Shown here in pieces: positions 1-12,669 of a stretch of 64,000 bases of DNA. The position numbers and the translations under genes are program-made. The notes below the pieces were generated by a model, which was not told the DNA's origin, made no database searches, and was given only the letters and a program-made list of their open reading frames with translations. Source of the DNA: Spodoptera frugiperda (lineage: Eukaryota; Arthropoda; Insecta; Lepidoptera; Noctuidae); assembly GCF_023101765.2 (NCBI RefSeq), contig NC_064224.1, positions 4,036,103 to 4,100,102 of the forward strand, read 5' to 3'. Every line of letters starts with the position of its first letter. Position 1 is the stretch's first letter.

Positions 1-239
1 GGATGAAGGTGATAATGTTACTGTATAATGTACACTCACATTTTGCCATTTATGTTATAAGTCCAATGAAATAGGGGGTGAGTCTATTGTCATATTATTA
101 TACTGGACACACTTCTAGACTCCGTGCTACTTACTAGTGAGAATATTTTCGAAAAATTGAAATAACCCAGTAATAATTTGCCTGATCCGGGAATCGAACC
201 GTCTGTCGCACTTGCAACCTTTCGACCTACAAGGCAGTC
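1..239 (-). repeat. SINE family A (tRNA-derived), inverted copy running off the left edge
   Basis: On the minus strand the head GACTGCCTTGTAGGTCGAAA with B box GGTTCGATTCC (187-202) is followed by the body GCACGGAGTCTAGAAGTGTG and CCAGTATA. It matches the copy at 4443 along its length. Confidence 0.75.
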
Positions 240-1064
240 ATTTTTATTATTTGATGGTTTTTCTGGAATGGTTATATTTTTATGGCCTGGTTTCGGATTT
301 TTGTCGATTGAGATTTATATAGTCTTCAGTTTAATATTACATGGATTACGTGACTTTTATCTCTGGAGATAGACCACATAACAGAGTGCCTCTATTCTGA
401 TCTCTAAGTGATTTACGAGTATTCTTTAATATTGAACTGTACTCTATATGTATCGTACTGTATATACTTGTTATGTCTATATCACCAAGTTGCACTTTTG
501 CGGAATAGAACAGAATAAAATTTAATTTAGTGGACGTAATTCCGTCATTATCACTTCTATTTTAATTGAGGAACAAATATTTTCATAAAATAACTTATTA
601 TTCCTGTTATCGATAATCGGATAACCTTTGCATACAAGAGAAAGATAATTAAGTACTGTGCCTCAAAAAATAAATGCATATTTTATATACTTAAAACCAA
701 AAAACATATCAAAACAATGTATCCGAAAAGTCTTACGTAGGAACTTAAGCTCAGAAGTCGCTCAAATCTACATCTTCGTGTATACTCAGTTGCAAATCAC
801 AAACGGAGCGTGGGGAATTGATATGAAGTGTATGGAAATGTGCAAACAGCGTATTGGGAAATAGGAAACGGTTTGGTGCCTGCGCGTTGACGATTACTGT
901 GTTGCACAAACTGTGTCTAGGAGTATTGCTATTTGTTTTTGTCAAGGCGGTGACAAATAAAATGTGCGTATAATTTAAAAATGTTTATTTGCGTTTTTTA
1001 CGTTACTCTACATGAAGTATACAATACACAGATTACCTTCGTTTTTTTTATCTTTTTTTCAGTT
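240..1064. other. AT-rich intergenic, nothing recognised
   Basis: Short open frames at 658-864 and 751-945 overlap on opposite strands and show no domain. Confidence 0.5.
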
Positions 1065-1265
1065 TCACATAGTAGAGGGTGAGCACATTTTCAACTGACT
1101 TAAAAATTTTGGTTCTCCGTTTGTTGTATGTTGGTATGTATGTTTGTACGCGATTATCTCGCGATTAACTGAACCGATTTTAGGTGCGGTTTTCAGAATA
1201 GTATTTTTCAGACTTAGGAGAAGGTTAAGTATTACCTTAAAAAAGGGAGGCGGTTGCATTAAAAA
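1065..1265 (+). repeat. Old lepidopteran interspersed repeat
   Basis: GTATGTTTGTACGCGATTAT and CTCGCGATTAACTGAACCGA then TTTTAGGTGCGGTTTTC resemble the leader shared by many lepidopteran transposons. No coding capacity. Confidence 0.5.
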
Positions 1266-1714
1266 AAAACAGTTCAAGCAGTTCAGTGTTGAGAATTTTT
1301 CGAAACAATAATATATGTTGTCGTTTTTCATTGTATTGTCAAGTTGTTAGAATTTTTGCTTATAAACAAAATGTAATGTAATTTTATACTTTACATCCAC
1401 ACCATATTTAAAGACATTAATTAAATACAAGATTCACTAAGAAAACGACTGGCCAGCGGTCCTGTCTCCCTGACCTCAAGCTGCAGGTGTTGCTGCAAAG
1501 TTTAGCATTTCTGTGTAATCCCAGCTTTGCCAATGTCAGATGGTGTCGCATCGCCTCTGACAAGGTTAAATGGTGCTTAGTAAGATTAGTTTAAGACTCC
1601 TAATTGATCATTGCTAGCTAATTTGGGGTATAATTTAGGTTATAATGTGCTAAATATTGGTGTATAATGCCCGTCTTGAAGATTATTTTAAAATATTAGA
1701 CACGTATTTTTTAT

Positions 1715-1965
1715 TATATTCTTATGGAAACAAATACTGTCGAAGAAATATCGTATTGATATAAATCGTGTGACGTCACTTCTCGGTATATTTTATAGGC
1801 AGAAAAATTACGTATTTTCTCCCACTCCTTAACTTTGATATTTTTTTTATCTAAGTATTTTTATTTTTTATGACAAAACGAAAAAAATACGTGTCTAATA
1901 TATTATGTCGTTACCTAACTGACAGACTAAATAGATTTTTATTTTTCATACCCTGTCTTCATCCC
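1715..1965 (-). repeat. Repeat family H, inverted copy
   Basis: Minus strand GATGAAGACAGGGTATGAAA and GTCTGTCAGTTAGGTAACGA, matching 12825 and 61385. The distal part ends near the CACGATTTATATCAATACGA block. Confidence 0.6.
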
Positions 1966-4442
1966 TATTATTTTTTTTACACTTTGGTACTCACTCTTTA
2001 CGTGAAAAATTTCAAAGACTTTTCCGTTACAATCAAAATCATTTCTACCTACTGTTCTTCTCAATTGAGAACATGTACCTAATTGTTATGACACAAGTGT
2101 TATTCGAACATAATTGGCTGAAGAACAATTTTACTCATAATCTGATTACACAATTAACATCCCTATAAGCCGTATTTTGTTCGACAAATACACCTCCCAC
2201 ACGTATTTTAGCCAATCTCGCTTTTGACCTTTGGATTTCCCCTTCCAAAAAGTCATAGCAGATTGCACAATAATCCTGAATTTTAAATCCTATTGTACGT
2301 AAGAACCGATTTTGTTCAAAGCACATTTTTTCCAAAATGTTTGTGTAAAAGTGAGTCCACGAACATGTCTTAAAAGACAATGTTTAAAGCATTATATAAT
2401 TATTATTTTATTTTAAACTCTAAGCATATAAGGTTTTATTTTTATTAAACTAGGCAAAATGCTAATTTTCTGTCAGAATGTTATTCATTGCAGAAGATGG
2501 CAAAATCATATTTTTTTATTTACTTACCATCTTATCTACATCCGAAGTCATGCACTTAAAGAATCAAATATTACTACGAGGAAAAAATCGTGTTTCTATA
2601 AACACATTTCACTAACAACATCTGAAGTATTTATCTCTAAACACAAAACAACCATTGCAACTACAATCAACATAACCCCAACAAAATATCATCAACAAAA
2701 TCCTAAGCCACTACCGTGCCAAAATCCAGACTAATCCCGTTTCTGTCAACCTTAGTACTTTCACATCAACGCATATCATTCTGTCGCGTCAGATTTAGGA
2801 AATTGTTCACGACTGTACACAGACTTAAAGCTACACAAACCAGTTTATGATGGTCTCGCTTTGTATGATCTTTCCACACATTCAAAGGTCAGTTTATACT
2901 GGTTATGTATAGCTTGATGTGTAACCGTGAGTACTCCTCATTACATCGATTCCTTTGTATCCCTCCTGTTTCCTCACGAGGCATATTTTTCGTTCCAATT
3001 GCCATGAATACGAGATCTTTTGGAGTGTTCGAGAATTTTCTAGAATCTTCTGTTGAATGTTCTGGTAGTGTAGTCTGATTTCTGTGTTTGTATGGCACTA
3101 TGTGGGTTCAGTTGTTTGGGAACTTATTGGAATGCATTTTGTGTAGTGAGTAAAATCGGAGGTTAGTTCGATGTGGTGTTTTGAGTTTTAGGTTTTCGTT
3201 TGTATGTTACGTAAACCTACAATGATGATGATAATACGGTTAAGAGATGGAACTCCTTTAATACACATAAATATTTTTGTGTGACTTAAATATGTAATAA
3301 TTTTAATTAAAACTCATTTAATAGTTATTTAACCCAGTCCTTAACAATTATTTTCCATACAAAATTAGTAGGCATAGTTAAAGTAATCGTAAAAGGGTGG
3401 TAGATACACTAAATTAATACACTTCCACATATCAATCAAAATACCTAACCGAATTTATACATTTTAACACGTACGTACTAGAATTTAAACTTCAATGTAA
3501 TTAAACATAAACATCTATAATATAGCTAACTACACTATTAATATCACATCAACACAGACAAATGACAAAACCAAGTAGAAATATATTTAATATTCAATTG
3601 TACAAAAGTTGAACGAACTCGGCAGAATATTGCTGCGTGATATTACTTTGGAGACGTGTTTACGATGCGACATCCGTCACTCAAATGCGAATGACTACTA
3701 TAAAAATGTAATTAGGGTTGCCCGTTAAATATTGTGTAGATAAGTAATGTTGCCTGTTGAAATAATTTTGGAGGTATGAAAAAGTATTAAACACGCAAGA
3801 TTTAATAAGTGATTATGAAACCTGAATAGTATTATGAGATTGTATTTTTAATAGGATAAGCTAGGGTTTACAGGAGATACAACTATGAAAACACCGGAAT
3901 ACTAAAGTCGCGGATGCGCGTCACAGAGACATGAATAACTGTCTAGGATCCCGCAACGAAATTAATCAGAAGAAATAATTAGAGGAGAAGAAAAAAAAAC
4001 TATAGTTTCCACTTCCCTTGGTGAAATTTAAGGAAACAGAATGACTGAAGCTTGAAGATACATAAAGAGACTGCACAACTGGGAGAAACCCAGTCAGAAA
4101 TTTAACTTAAAACTATATGTGTGAAAATGTAGTTTTAGATATAAATATAATACCTATTTGCTAGTGTAAACTTGTTATTTCATTTCTGATTATATCTAAT
4201 CCAGGAAAAGTACTAGTAATACTCCGTAGATAACTAATTGGTAAACCATCTAAATCATTGCTCTTGTTTTTTTTTACATCCAATCGTGAAAATGAATCCC
4301 ATCCACATTTTTTAGTTTTCCTAGTAGAAACACCAATTTCATTTAAAATATTAATCTCTAAACATTTTATTTTCATAGTATTGTGTCCGTTTGACAGAGA
4401 AGAGTAGTTTTTTGTACAAAAAACAAGTCAATTTAATTAATA
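1966..4442. other. Intergenic, one MITE and unexplained sequence
   Basis: Apart from the MITE at 2826-2930 nothing is recognised. A frame at 2380-2135 (minus, TTG start) gives a protein-like string (CFEQNRFLRTIGFKIQDYC) without a family match. A 71-codon frame at 4376-4161 is likewise unassigned. Confidence 0.4.
2826..2930. mobile_element. ~110-bp palindromic MITE family F, copy 1
   Basis: Core CCAGTTTATGATGGTCTCGC ... TCAGTTTATACTGGTTATGT; ends are inverted repeats. Confidence 0.65.
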
Positions 4443-4715
4443 TGACTGCCTCGTTGGTCGAGTGGTCGCAAGTGCGACTGCCGGACAAGGGGTCTCGGGT
4501 TCAATTTCCGGGTCGGGTCAAAGTATTGCTAGGCTATTTTCTGTTTTTCGAAAATTTCTCGGTAGTAGCACAGAGTCTGGAATTGTGCCCAGTATATGGC
4601 AATAGGCTCACCCCATATTACATGTAACAAATGGTTAAAAGTGGGTGTTCATTGTGCATTACTAGCCATAATGTGCACCTCTGCCTACCCGTACGGGGAT
4701 ACAAGGCGTGACGAC
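4443..4715 (+). repeat. SINE family A, most complete copy
   Basis: tRNA-like head with A box TGGTCGAGTGG and B box GGGTTCAATTTCC. The body GAGTCTGGAATTGTGCCCAG follows, and the tail CTCTGCCTACCCGTACGGG ends in AAGGCGTGACGAC. The head does not fold as a complete functional tRNA, so it is a SINE promoter. Confidence 0.8.
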
Positions 4716-5252
4716 ACATCAATGAAGTTATTTTCACAGACAAAAATATTATAAGTAAAAATAACAGACAGGGTCATATTTATACAGCGATAAAACGCCA
4801 CTGTTACAAAACAACAACAATTCAACTCAACATACTACCAAATGCCAACTTCCACGACATTATCATAACAGCGACTGTCCCCAAAGATATAGTGTACTGA
4901 ACAAACATTGCTTTAGACAGCAAAAATGTTATACAAACATTTACAAGGAATTCCATCCGCCTATAATAATCCCACCGCCTCCATAAATGACGCCCATGGG
5001 AAACCATTTTGCGGCAACCCTATTCACTCGGAACATAGTTCGACAAAATAAATCCAGGAAGAAAAAACATTGACACACAACTCACCTATTCGTACTAGTA
5101 TTGTAAAGAGTTGTATGTTGTTACATTGTGTCCGTCTGTCATACTTTTATGCCCTGATAAGTACCTACTTCCTTTTTTATTTTGATCTCATTAGATTTAA
5201 ACATTTTTGCTGTTTTATTTAGTAGTTGTTTTGCTGTTTTTTTTAAAGGGGG

Positions 5253-5402
5253 AAAATCATCTAGTCCTGCATAACTTCTCCTGCCTTGGGCGAAGCGAGA
5301 GGGAGTGTCAGACCCTTACTGATTAAAAATTACCCTGTTTCTACTTCTGCCCTTCGAGCCGAAGCCCCGGTAAACCCGCTAGGTAGTCCACAGAACCGAA
5401 TC
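5253..5402 (-). mobile_element. Family D retroposon, inverted
   Basis: TCTCCTGCCTTGGGCGAAGC through AAGCCCCGGTAAACCCGCTA to CTAGGTAGTCCACAG; no duplication recognised. Confidence 0.75.
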
Positions 5403-5536
5403 GGATCGTCTTAGCCTTAAGGTAGTGAACTTCATTGGTATTTTAAGCTAATAACAGAAATATTTTCTGAGAGAGTGAAACTGAGTCCAAATAAATTAAT
5501 AAATTTTTGTACTAATTAATTTCTAATACATAGAGA

Positions 5537-5749
5537 ATGATCAACAGTTCAGAGAAAAGCGAACTTCTATTCCACGTAAATGAAATCAGAAGCAAAAACA
5601 AGTTTCCACTAAAATTTTCCGAATTCGTCAACCCTAGCAGTGATTCGAGGCAGGAGTGGCCACAATGCGGTGTGTTGGCAATAAAAGAGCAGTGCGGACC
5701 GCGCCGCGATATTTGGCACCGCCGAACTATAGACTTGTTGTCCAAATAG
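5537..5749 (+). CDS. Small open frame in a GC-richer patch, unknown
   Basis: 70 codons from a true ATG (GAGAATGA). The protein starts MINSSEKSELLFHVNEIRSK and ends RRDIWHRRTIDLLSK. The stretch 5640-5745 is GC-rich for this window (GCGGACCGCGCCGCGATA), which could mark an exon or promoter. No recognisable domain, signal peptide or repeat. Chance ORF is the main alternative. Confidence 0.15.
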   Translation: MINSSEKSELLFHVNEIRSKNKFPLKFSEFVNPSSDSRQEWPQCGVLAIKEQCGPRRDIWHRRTIDLLSK

Positions 5750-5832
5750 AAGTGTCCACCAAACCATTTTTCGATGGGAATGGGTTGTAGTGATGTAAGT
5801 TTTAGCTCAGTTTGTATTTACTTTGGTTGCTA

Positions 5833-5975
5833 TTATTATTGCCGACTTTAAAAAAAGGAGGAGACCTATGTTCTATGTTCGGATTTTTTTTTCACCGATT
5901 ACTCCGCCAATTGTGAGAGATCCCCATTCCCCAGTTCCTATTTGTTTAGAACTTTGGCACCAGCTTTCTAATCTA
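5833..5975 (+). repeat. Old interspersed repeat with 'GACTTTAAAAAAAGGAGGAG' start
   Basis: GCCGACTTTAAAAAAAGGAG and CACCGATTACTCCGCC. An inverted relative of the first 50 bases is at 24845-24905 (CCTCCTCCTTTTTCGAAGTC). Confidence 0.5.
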
Positions 5976-6084
5976 TCAGTGGGTGGATAGCCTATCGGTA
6001 CTTATAAAAGTAATTTTCTGCTTTTCTAAGTCGGGTTTTTCAACGATGAATGCCATAATAATAATAGATGGTGAGTTTGATGAC

Positions 6085-6125
6085 TACACGGTTGGCGCGG
6101 TAGCTCAACAGCCGGCTGCTGCGTG
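6085..6125 (+). repeat. SINE family B head fragment
   Basis: GGTTGGCGCGGTAGCTCAAC AGCCGGCTGC matches only the tRNA-like head of family B. Confidence 0.4.
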
Positions 6126-7482
6126 GATTTAACTTAAACGAAAACCTTACAAACCAAACCTAAAATTACAATTCCAGTTAAAAAGGTCATTCACTAACTA
6201 CCAAAACCGTAACGTGATTATAAAAAAAAAACCCCAAACGATAGACATTTTCCCTAACTTCCGAAGGTACCACTGAAATGATAATCTATACTTTTAAGGT
6301 CACGTCGTATAGGACGTGTTCCACGTGTGCCCGTTTATCCGTGCTCGAACTAAGACTTTCTATTGGATGCCAACACGCCAATATGGCTTGTTAAAGATAA
6401 AAGGTTAAGACCTAAGACCAATATTTTTGTTTGGAAACACTTAGGAACTATTTTGTATGGGTCTTGTGTAGTGTCGTGGATTGAATAAGAAGAAGATTGT
6501 GTTAAGTCGAGTGCTTGTACGTGCGATTATTGAGCGGTCAGTCGTGAGTTCTATCGCAAGTTTAGCTGCTGGACAAGGAATTTTGTGTTTAATTTCCAAG
6601 TCGTACACAGCATCCTTACAGTATAAAAAAATACACGCAATTTGGAATTGTGCCCGGCGAATAACTATAAACTAATTCTGTTTTAAGAAAAAAATGTCCC
6701 ACACTAGGTTATTATCCTATATCGCGTTCACAAAATAGATTCTTAATAGCAATTAGTTTAAAGTAGAAATTAAATCCAGAGTTCACATTAGCAACCACCT
6801 GATAGATACTAACATATTTTGTACAAGACAACATTGACTGTCGAATTCTAAACAGTTTACCCCACGTTACAATACTTAACAAAGACATCACAATCTTATA
6901 AAAAAAAAAAATATCACCGCATCATCTTAGATTTTCCTGCCACAAAAATGGAAATATTTGCTTTTCATTAGCCGCATATTTTCCTACCAACCCTAGTTAA
7001 AATTCAGGATGTGCGGTGTCGCAATCTCCGTCGAGAATTCACCGCCGACCGCCTCCGGAGTGCAGGAATTTGATAAAATTATTATAAGCCACTGATTTTC
7101 TTAATCTTCTATAGGTATTTATTCTTGATGCTATTTATTGGGTAATTGGCAGTTGATCGTTATATATTTTGACAGCTAATTTTCGTGTTGTTTTCTTTGG
7201 TGAGATGATCGATTAACTGGATTTATTATTGTTGAAGTTGAAGCTTATGTTTATGTACAATCGTTATGGGATTTGTCTTTATTCAGGTTTCTCACAAAAG
7301 TTTATTTGTTTTGTTTTAATGTTTGTCCATCAATCACGCTGAAACTACTGCTGTGATGACTTGGGTGATAGGATACTTTTTATCCCAGGGGGCCGCGGGT
7401 GAAGCCCTTGGTAGAAGCTACCTACTAAAAATAATTTTAACGTGGAATAAAACTTCTATTGTCAATTCTCAATTTTTAAAAC

Positions 7483-7650
7483 CGTTGCCCCACACTAGGA
7501 TTTTCTCCTGTGCCGTAGGTGCGTTCCCAAACTATCAATTTCGCATACATGACAACCAGATCCGAAACAACAATTTATGGATCCGCTCCACGTTGCGGGA
7601 ATTAAACCCGCTACACGTTGCACGGCAGCCAGTTGCTTAGCCACCTTGCC
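7483..7650 (-). repeat. SINE family B copy, inverted
   Basis: Plus-strand TTGCCCCACACTAGGATTTT, CGAAACAACAATTTATGGAT and AACCCGCTACACGTTGCACG are the complement of the 46074 copy. Confidence 0.75.
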
Positions 7651-8249
7651 AACAAAATTCCAAAGTCAAAGTCCATTCTTCAAATGTCATGTCTATAATA
7701 ACCGTAGGTCTACTTACGAACAACATTGAGAAGAGAGATTGTTGCAATATTGAAAACTTTGCATTTGAACGGTGCGGTCCCGAGTTGGGTTTTTACTCAA
7801 AGCGGGACCCGTTTCGTTGTCATACTCATATTGCTAAAAATGGCTGCAATGGACCCATTTTCGTTTAATATTTCATTCGAAACTGGACGGAGGGTTAACC
7901 CCGACTAATTGAAGGCGACTTACCTGGGTTCCTATTTTTATCGGATGGTATTGTTACCTACTTATAATAGTGGCGTATTTTAAAATGGGATTTTTAAGTA
8001 GAATGACCTCTGAGTTTGTTACGGCATTTTTGCTTAGAGTAGTCCGTTGGAAAATGCCGGCGTCATCTAGATTTTTTTTAATGTTGACACGTAAAAGTGC
8101 TCTTTTGTAGCCTATTAACAAAAGTAAATTCACTGTTTCACTGTTTTAATGGGAGGTAAGAGAGAGATAAGGTTTTTATTTCAATTATATAAACATAGAA
8201 ATATTCCTGAGTGCTATTAACTCTTCTAACATACCAGCTTATTTTTTAT

Positions 8250-8560
8250 GATTTTAGCCGATAAATGAGCAGACGGGTCACTGGATGGTAAGCAATCGTC
8301 GCCGCCCATGGACACCCGAAACACCAGAGGCGTTACAAGTGCATTGCCGGCCTTTTGGGGTTAGGAATTTAAGGGTTGTTGGAGAATCGGGGATAGAAAT
8401 TATTGGTAAGAGGGGTAAGTGGACCTTGGGTGACCTCACACATACAACAAAATACACCGCAAGCATTGGTTGACGTTGTTTTCTGTGAGACCGTGGTATC
8501 ATTACGGTTGAGCCGGCCCATTCGTGCCAAATCATGGCTCTCCCACACTTCGTTAATATA
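8250..8560 (+). repeat. Interspersed repeat family C (SINE-like), near-complete copy
   Basis: Order of conserved blocks: GCCGATAAATGAGCAGACGG, GTAAGCAATCGTCGCCGCCC, CCTTTTGGGGTTAGGAATTT, then ACCGTGGTATCATTACGGTT and GCATGGCTCTCCCAC-like end. Open frames across it are incidental. Confidence 0.8.
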
Positions 8561-9189
8561 GCTATTATATTATATCCTAGTACATACTTAGATTTAGATT
8601 TCAGCCATGATCGTCCCACTGCAGGGCAAAGGCCTCCCTACCTTCCTTCCACTCCTCTCTACTTAAAGCTTTAGCTAGCTTAGTACATATTTCCCATCAA
8701 AATATCAAAAAGCGTCTAATCATCATATCCATGTCTAAAGTTTTGTTACAGGAACAATATCGCGGCGCCGTTTGGCGTGTCGTATTAAAAACCGCTCAAG
8801 CAACGATGTTCTGAGCTGTATTTGCATAAAGCCCTTGTTCACCGAATTTAATACCTTGCTGCTACTTTGGATAGCTGGTTTTTTGAAGTTTGTTTTGATT
8901 ATTTTGTTAGAATAAATGTTATGGGTTTTTGGGTGTTTCCAGCCTGTGTTGGCAAAGAGGAATTTGTTTCTTAAAGGTATTTTTTTTATTAAGACGCTCT
9001 AATATGTATGATCAACGACAGCTTGTGCCCGTAAAGGCACTGTGTAGTAGATTTGCAGTAATTTCCAAACTGGGCTGTTGGAACTGATCACTGTATAAGT
9101 TTCTGGTTTACCAAAAGCAGTGTTGTACAATCTTAATATTATAGCCCCTTAGTCAATACTTAGTACAGTTGGCTGGAAATCTACCTCTA

Positions 9190-9262
9190 TGTATGAATGT
9201 TTGTAAACGCACTTACAACATAGGAGAAAGAGAAAATACAAGTATGGAGCAACGGTTTTCTT
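9190..9262 (+). repeat. SINE family B tail fragment
   Basis: GTTTGTAAACGCACTTACAA and CATAGGAGAAAGAGAAAATA then GGAGCAACGG match the 3' end of the family. Confidence 0.5.
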
Positions 9263-9473
9263 TTTAAATGACAAGAAAATACATTCCTACCTCACCATCT
9301 TATGGCTCATCACAAAAAATCGTTCACCAAGACATATAACTACTCTTTACTACTGTACTACATTATAAGTGCTATTTACACATAGACCACTAGAGTAAGT
9401 TTACTCTGGGCTAGTTAGCCCAGTATACAGGTGCACAACAAACTTATATCGAGTTAACAATGCAACTACAAAC

Positions 9474-9592
9474 AGGACCACAAAGTAAACTATACAAAAC
9501 CAGTTTATCATGGTCTCGCTTTGTATGTTTTTTCCCCACATTAAAGTGTCAGGTTATACTGGTTTTGTATACCTTGATATGTAGCTATGCTA
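9474..9592. mobile_element. MITE family F, copy 2
   Basis: CCAGTTTATCATGGTCTCGC ... GGTTATACTGGTTTTGTATA. Confidence 0.65.
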
Positions 9593-9684
9593 TGGTGGTA
9601 GACAACGGGAATGGAAGTGGTATTGTAATTAAATTAGGAGAACTTGTACGTCTTGTGTTCGAAGATTGTAGTGCATTTCGTAGT

Positions 9685-9704
9685 GTGTGTGTGTGTGTGT
9701 GTGT
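9685..9704. repeat. (GT)n microsatellite
   Basis: About ten GT units. Confidence 0.9.
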
Positions 9705-10350
9705 TCAATAAAAGTATATATGAAGGTATTGGAGGCGTATTTTGTTGGTTTTCTTCGGAATTCGGTTTGGAATTTGAACACTCAAGAGGACATAATTAAT
9801 GAAAAGATATATCTATTTTACGCTATAAAACAACCATTGCTTTTAATCTAGTCCTTCGTGTATTTTTTTAAAAAGGCAGTGTTCTTTTTTGCATACAAAT
9901 AGTTGAAATATTTCTATTATAAATTCTTAAGTGTGTGTCTAATCTCCGAGGATCCACGATATGATAACCAAAAGTAACTTTGTTTTATTTTCGATCTATA
10001 AAATCAAAACTGATCGAACAAAGCTTCATATAAGAACTATTTTAATTACAAATCCGAGTACCTCTTTCCATCATTCATAAAGAACTACAAGTACAACACT
10101 GAATAGCAATTGAATATTTTGATTCGGACATCGAAGCACGCCAGTCGGATCGAGACATGACGTCGACACGAGTCGTAATGAAATGTTTCATTAATTTAAT
10201 GTTACTCAATCAATGTTGATTGAACGACCTGAGCATTTCAATGTTCGCTCGTGTGATCTGGGTTTCTGATGAGATGGGTTTTGTGTAAAGAGGTGGTTTA
10301 TTACCATGGTTAATTTCCATAATGTAATCCTTGATTCTTCAATGGCCTTA

Positions 10351-10721
10351 GGGTGCTTTTCACCAAAGATGTGTTAAGCTACGTTGCTGTGGAAGCGTTT
10401 AGCTTCTACCAATCTTATTCATTAGTAAACATAGCTTAGCACCGGTGGAAACGGACATAGCTAAGCTATGTTTTCTTATATGGAAAGATGCGTACCATGG
10501 CTGCGTGCTATGGATCGCATACGAGCTGCGCATCTTCCTCGCACAGCTACATATCGGCTCTCGTGGAAAAGCAACCCTTATTCGGAACCAGCACAACTAG
10601 ACAGGCGATAGATTAAACATAGCTTAGCTTAATAAGCTATGCGTACCAATGAATATGATTGGTGAAAACCAAACGCATCCACAGCAACGTAGCATAGCAC
10701 ACCTCAGGCGGAAAAGCACCC
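10351..10721. mobile_element. PIF/Harbinger-type MITE (371 bp)
   Basis: TTA target duplication at 10348-10350 and 10722-10724. Ends GGGTGCTTTTC / GAAAAGCACCC. Inverted-repeat arms extend over 100 bp (ACGTTGCTGTGG..., CATAGCTTAGC...). No protein. Trinucleotide TTA duplication and long subterminal inverted repeats point to PIF/Harbinger. Confidence 0.8.
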
Positions 10722-11152
10722 TTAACCAATGACGTGGCTACGTTCAGCCAACGTTCCAGTTTACACTCTATTTTGAGCATTAAACCACATGTGTGCAAAA
10801 GTTTCATTCAACGCTTTGACCCTATGTTTAGATACTGCCGGTACGATGTGCCCGAGGGACGCGAAAACAAACGAAACCCAGGTGTAGTTTCTACCTTAAA
10901 TAAATGTAGACGTTCCTGTATCGAATTTAGAAATTAGTGACGGAATATAAATAAGGTTTTAATTTGTTTGGAAATAAAGTTTCGTTTGTGGGTTGAGTTT
11001 TATTGGAAACCTAATTTTAGTTTTATCTAGATACTTTACATATGCTTATAAATTTAATAATGAAAGAAATAAAGTTGGAGTATCTGTTTGTAATATTGAC
11101 ATAACAGATTTTTGTATATATACGATACATACACTAAAATAACATTTTTAAT

Positions 11153-11190
11153 TTTTTTGTCTGTCTGTCAAACAACTTAGACAGACAGTT
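11153..11190. repeat. Short perfect inverted repeat
   Basis: CTGTCTGTC and GACAGACAG separated by about 11 bases; could form a hairpin. No poly-T follows that would suggest a function. Confidence 0.6.
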
Positions 11191-11194
11191 GTTC

Positions 11195-11300
11195 TGGCTA
11201 ATCTCAATTCTCAATTCTTTATTGCTTACCATAATGTATTACAGGTTGTTGGTATATATTAGTCACAATTATGGACCCTGTCGGGCACAGCAAAATAATA
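11195..11300 (-). mobile_element. LINE 3' UTR fragment with heptamer tail
   Basis: Minus strand TGTGCCCGACAGGGTCCATA leads to AGCAATAAAG and an AATTGAG double repeat. Organisation resembles the 3' end of the LINE at 28193. Confidence 0.4.
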
Positions 11301-12229
11301 AAATACTCTAAATCTCCGAAATGGCTGGACAGATGTTGACAGAACTTTTAGTGGCAGGTAGCTGTTTTACTAAGGAAGTAAGGAGTAACTTTTGTTAGTC
11401 ACAAAGTCACACATCCACGTGAGCGAAGACGCGGGCATTAGCTAGTGTGTATTACATATAATGTCTGTAAAATATTAAATAAAATAGTGAGTGAGAGATT
11501 CCGTAGAATATATTCATTGAATTTTTATTAGCAATGTGTTCGTACATACTTTTGCTATTGGTTTTACTTGTCTATACTGAAAATTATTGTGTTAAATACC
11601 AATCGAAATGAATTATAAAACTGTAATAAATTAATAAATTCAATTTAAAAAGTTTAATCTTGAATTGTTTACTGAAAATAAATCATTTAAAACTGTCGGT
11701 GTGTAGTACCGTCGCAGATTTGTCCAATACATAACATTTTATTGAAAACGATACAGGTAGGTAAGTAAAAAATAATAATCATATCTGGGAGCACGGCAGT
11801 GCCACCGCCAAGTCAAGCAAAAACTTCTTCTGGCCAAATTCAACCACCTATAACTTTGTTGTGGATAAAACAGGAAGCTTGAATTTTCAGATACTAAGCA
11901 GGCATTGCACAAACACAGTATATGTACTATTTTCATTAAATTTAAATGAAAATACAAGTATATCTACTTGTATTGCATGATTAAGTACGATGACCAAATC
12001 GATCTATTTTATTTAAAACGTAAAATAACTGTAATATTGATATGATAACAATTTACATAATAACTTAAGACAGAAGGTCCCTTAATTAGGGACTAAATAA
12101 AATAACCGAGTTGGTATTACAGCAGCAAAACAGGTGCGAGACTTGGTTCTTTTTACGGAATGTTTTTGACGATATTTTCATTTTACGAGAAAATCCAGAA
12201 ACAATTTATATTTCAATTCGGCAAAATGT

Positions 12230-12590
12230 CAACCAAGAATAATGAAACTTGTAATCGATAGCGATATCTAATAATATAATATCTTCTTTTCTCAATGAAA
12301 TAAACCCGCCCCAAACTTCGCATAGGTTCAATGGTGATATTTTATGCATGTATTATACATATAAATCTTTCTCTAGAATCACTCTATCCTTGAAACATCA
12401 CGCTAAAAAAACCGCAATAATATGCGTTGCGTAGTTTTAAAAATGTAACCATACAAAGAGACATAGGGACTCAGAAAGCGAATTTGTTTTTATAATATGT
12501 AGTGATTCGGTAAACTGACAACCGAGAATGAAACTTGAGACCGATATCTAAAAATATAATATTCAACTTTTCTCAATGAAATAAATTTAC
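12230..12590. repeat. Diverged direct duplication, ~290 bp apart
   Basis: 12230-12305 and 12515-12590 share AATGAAACTTG, CGATATCTAA and AATATAATAT with CTTTTCTCAATGAAATAAA. Confidence 0.55.
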
Positions 12591-12669
12591 TCCTACAAAA
12601 TATAACAGAAGATGAACGAACTAACTTTCCGATTCATAATACTCGTACTAGGGAGTGTCGCTCAATAGA

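Larger units (their letters stand above)
5976..8249. other. Intergenic with SINE B pieces
   Basis: Only the SINE B head (6085) and inverted SINE B (7483) are recognised. 7010-7070 is GC-richer (CGTCGAGAATTCACCGCCGA) without an open frame. Confidence 0.5.
8561..10350. other. Intergenic with SINE tail, MITE F and a GT repeat
   Basis: No coding evidence; 9460-9711 open frame crosses the MITE and the microsatellite. Confidence 0.5.
10722..12225. other. Intergenic, LINE tail fragment only
   Basis: Short frames at 10734-10937 and 11957-11739 have no recognisable domain. Confidence 0.5.

Noticed and set aside
4443..4520. tRNA-like sequence with A and B boxes
   Set aside because: It continues into a body and tail shared with other copies and does not form a full cloverleaf; it is the head of a SINE.
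8278..8619. 113-codon open frame on the minus strand
   Set aside because: Lies entirely across a family C repeat; similar chance frames occur in other copies.
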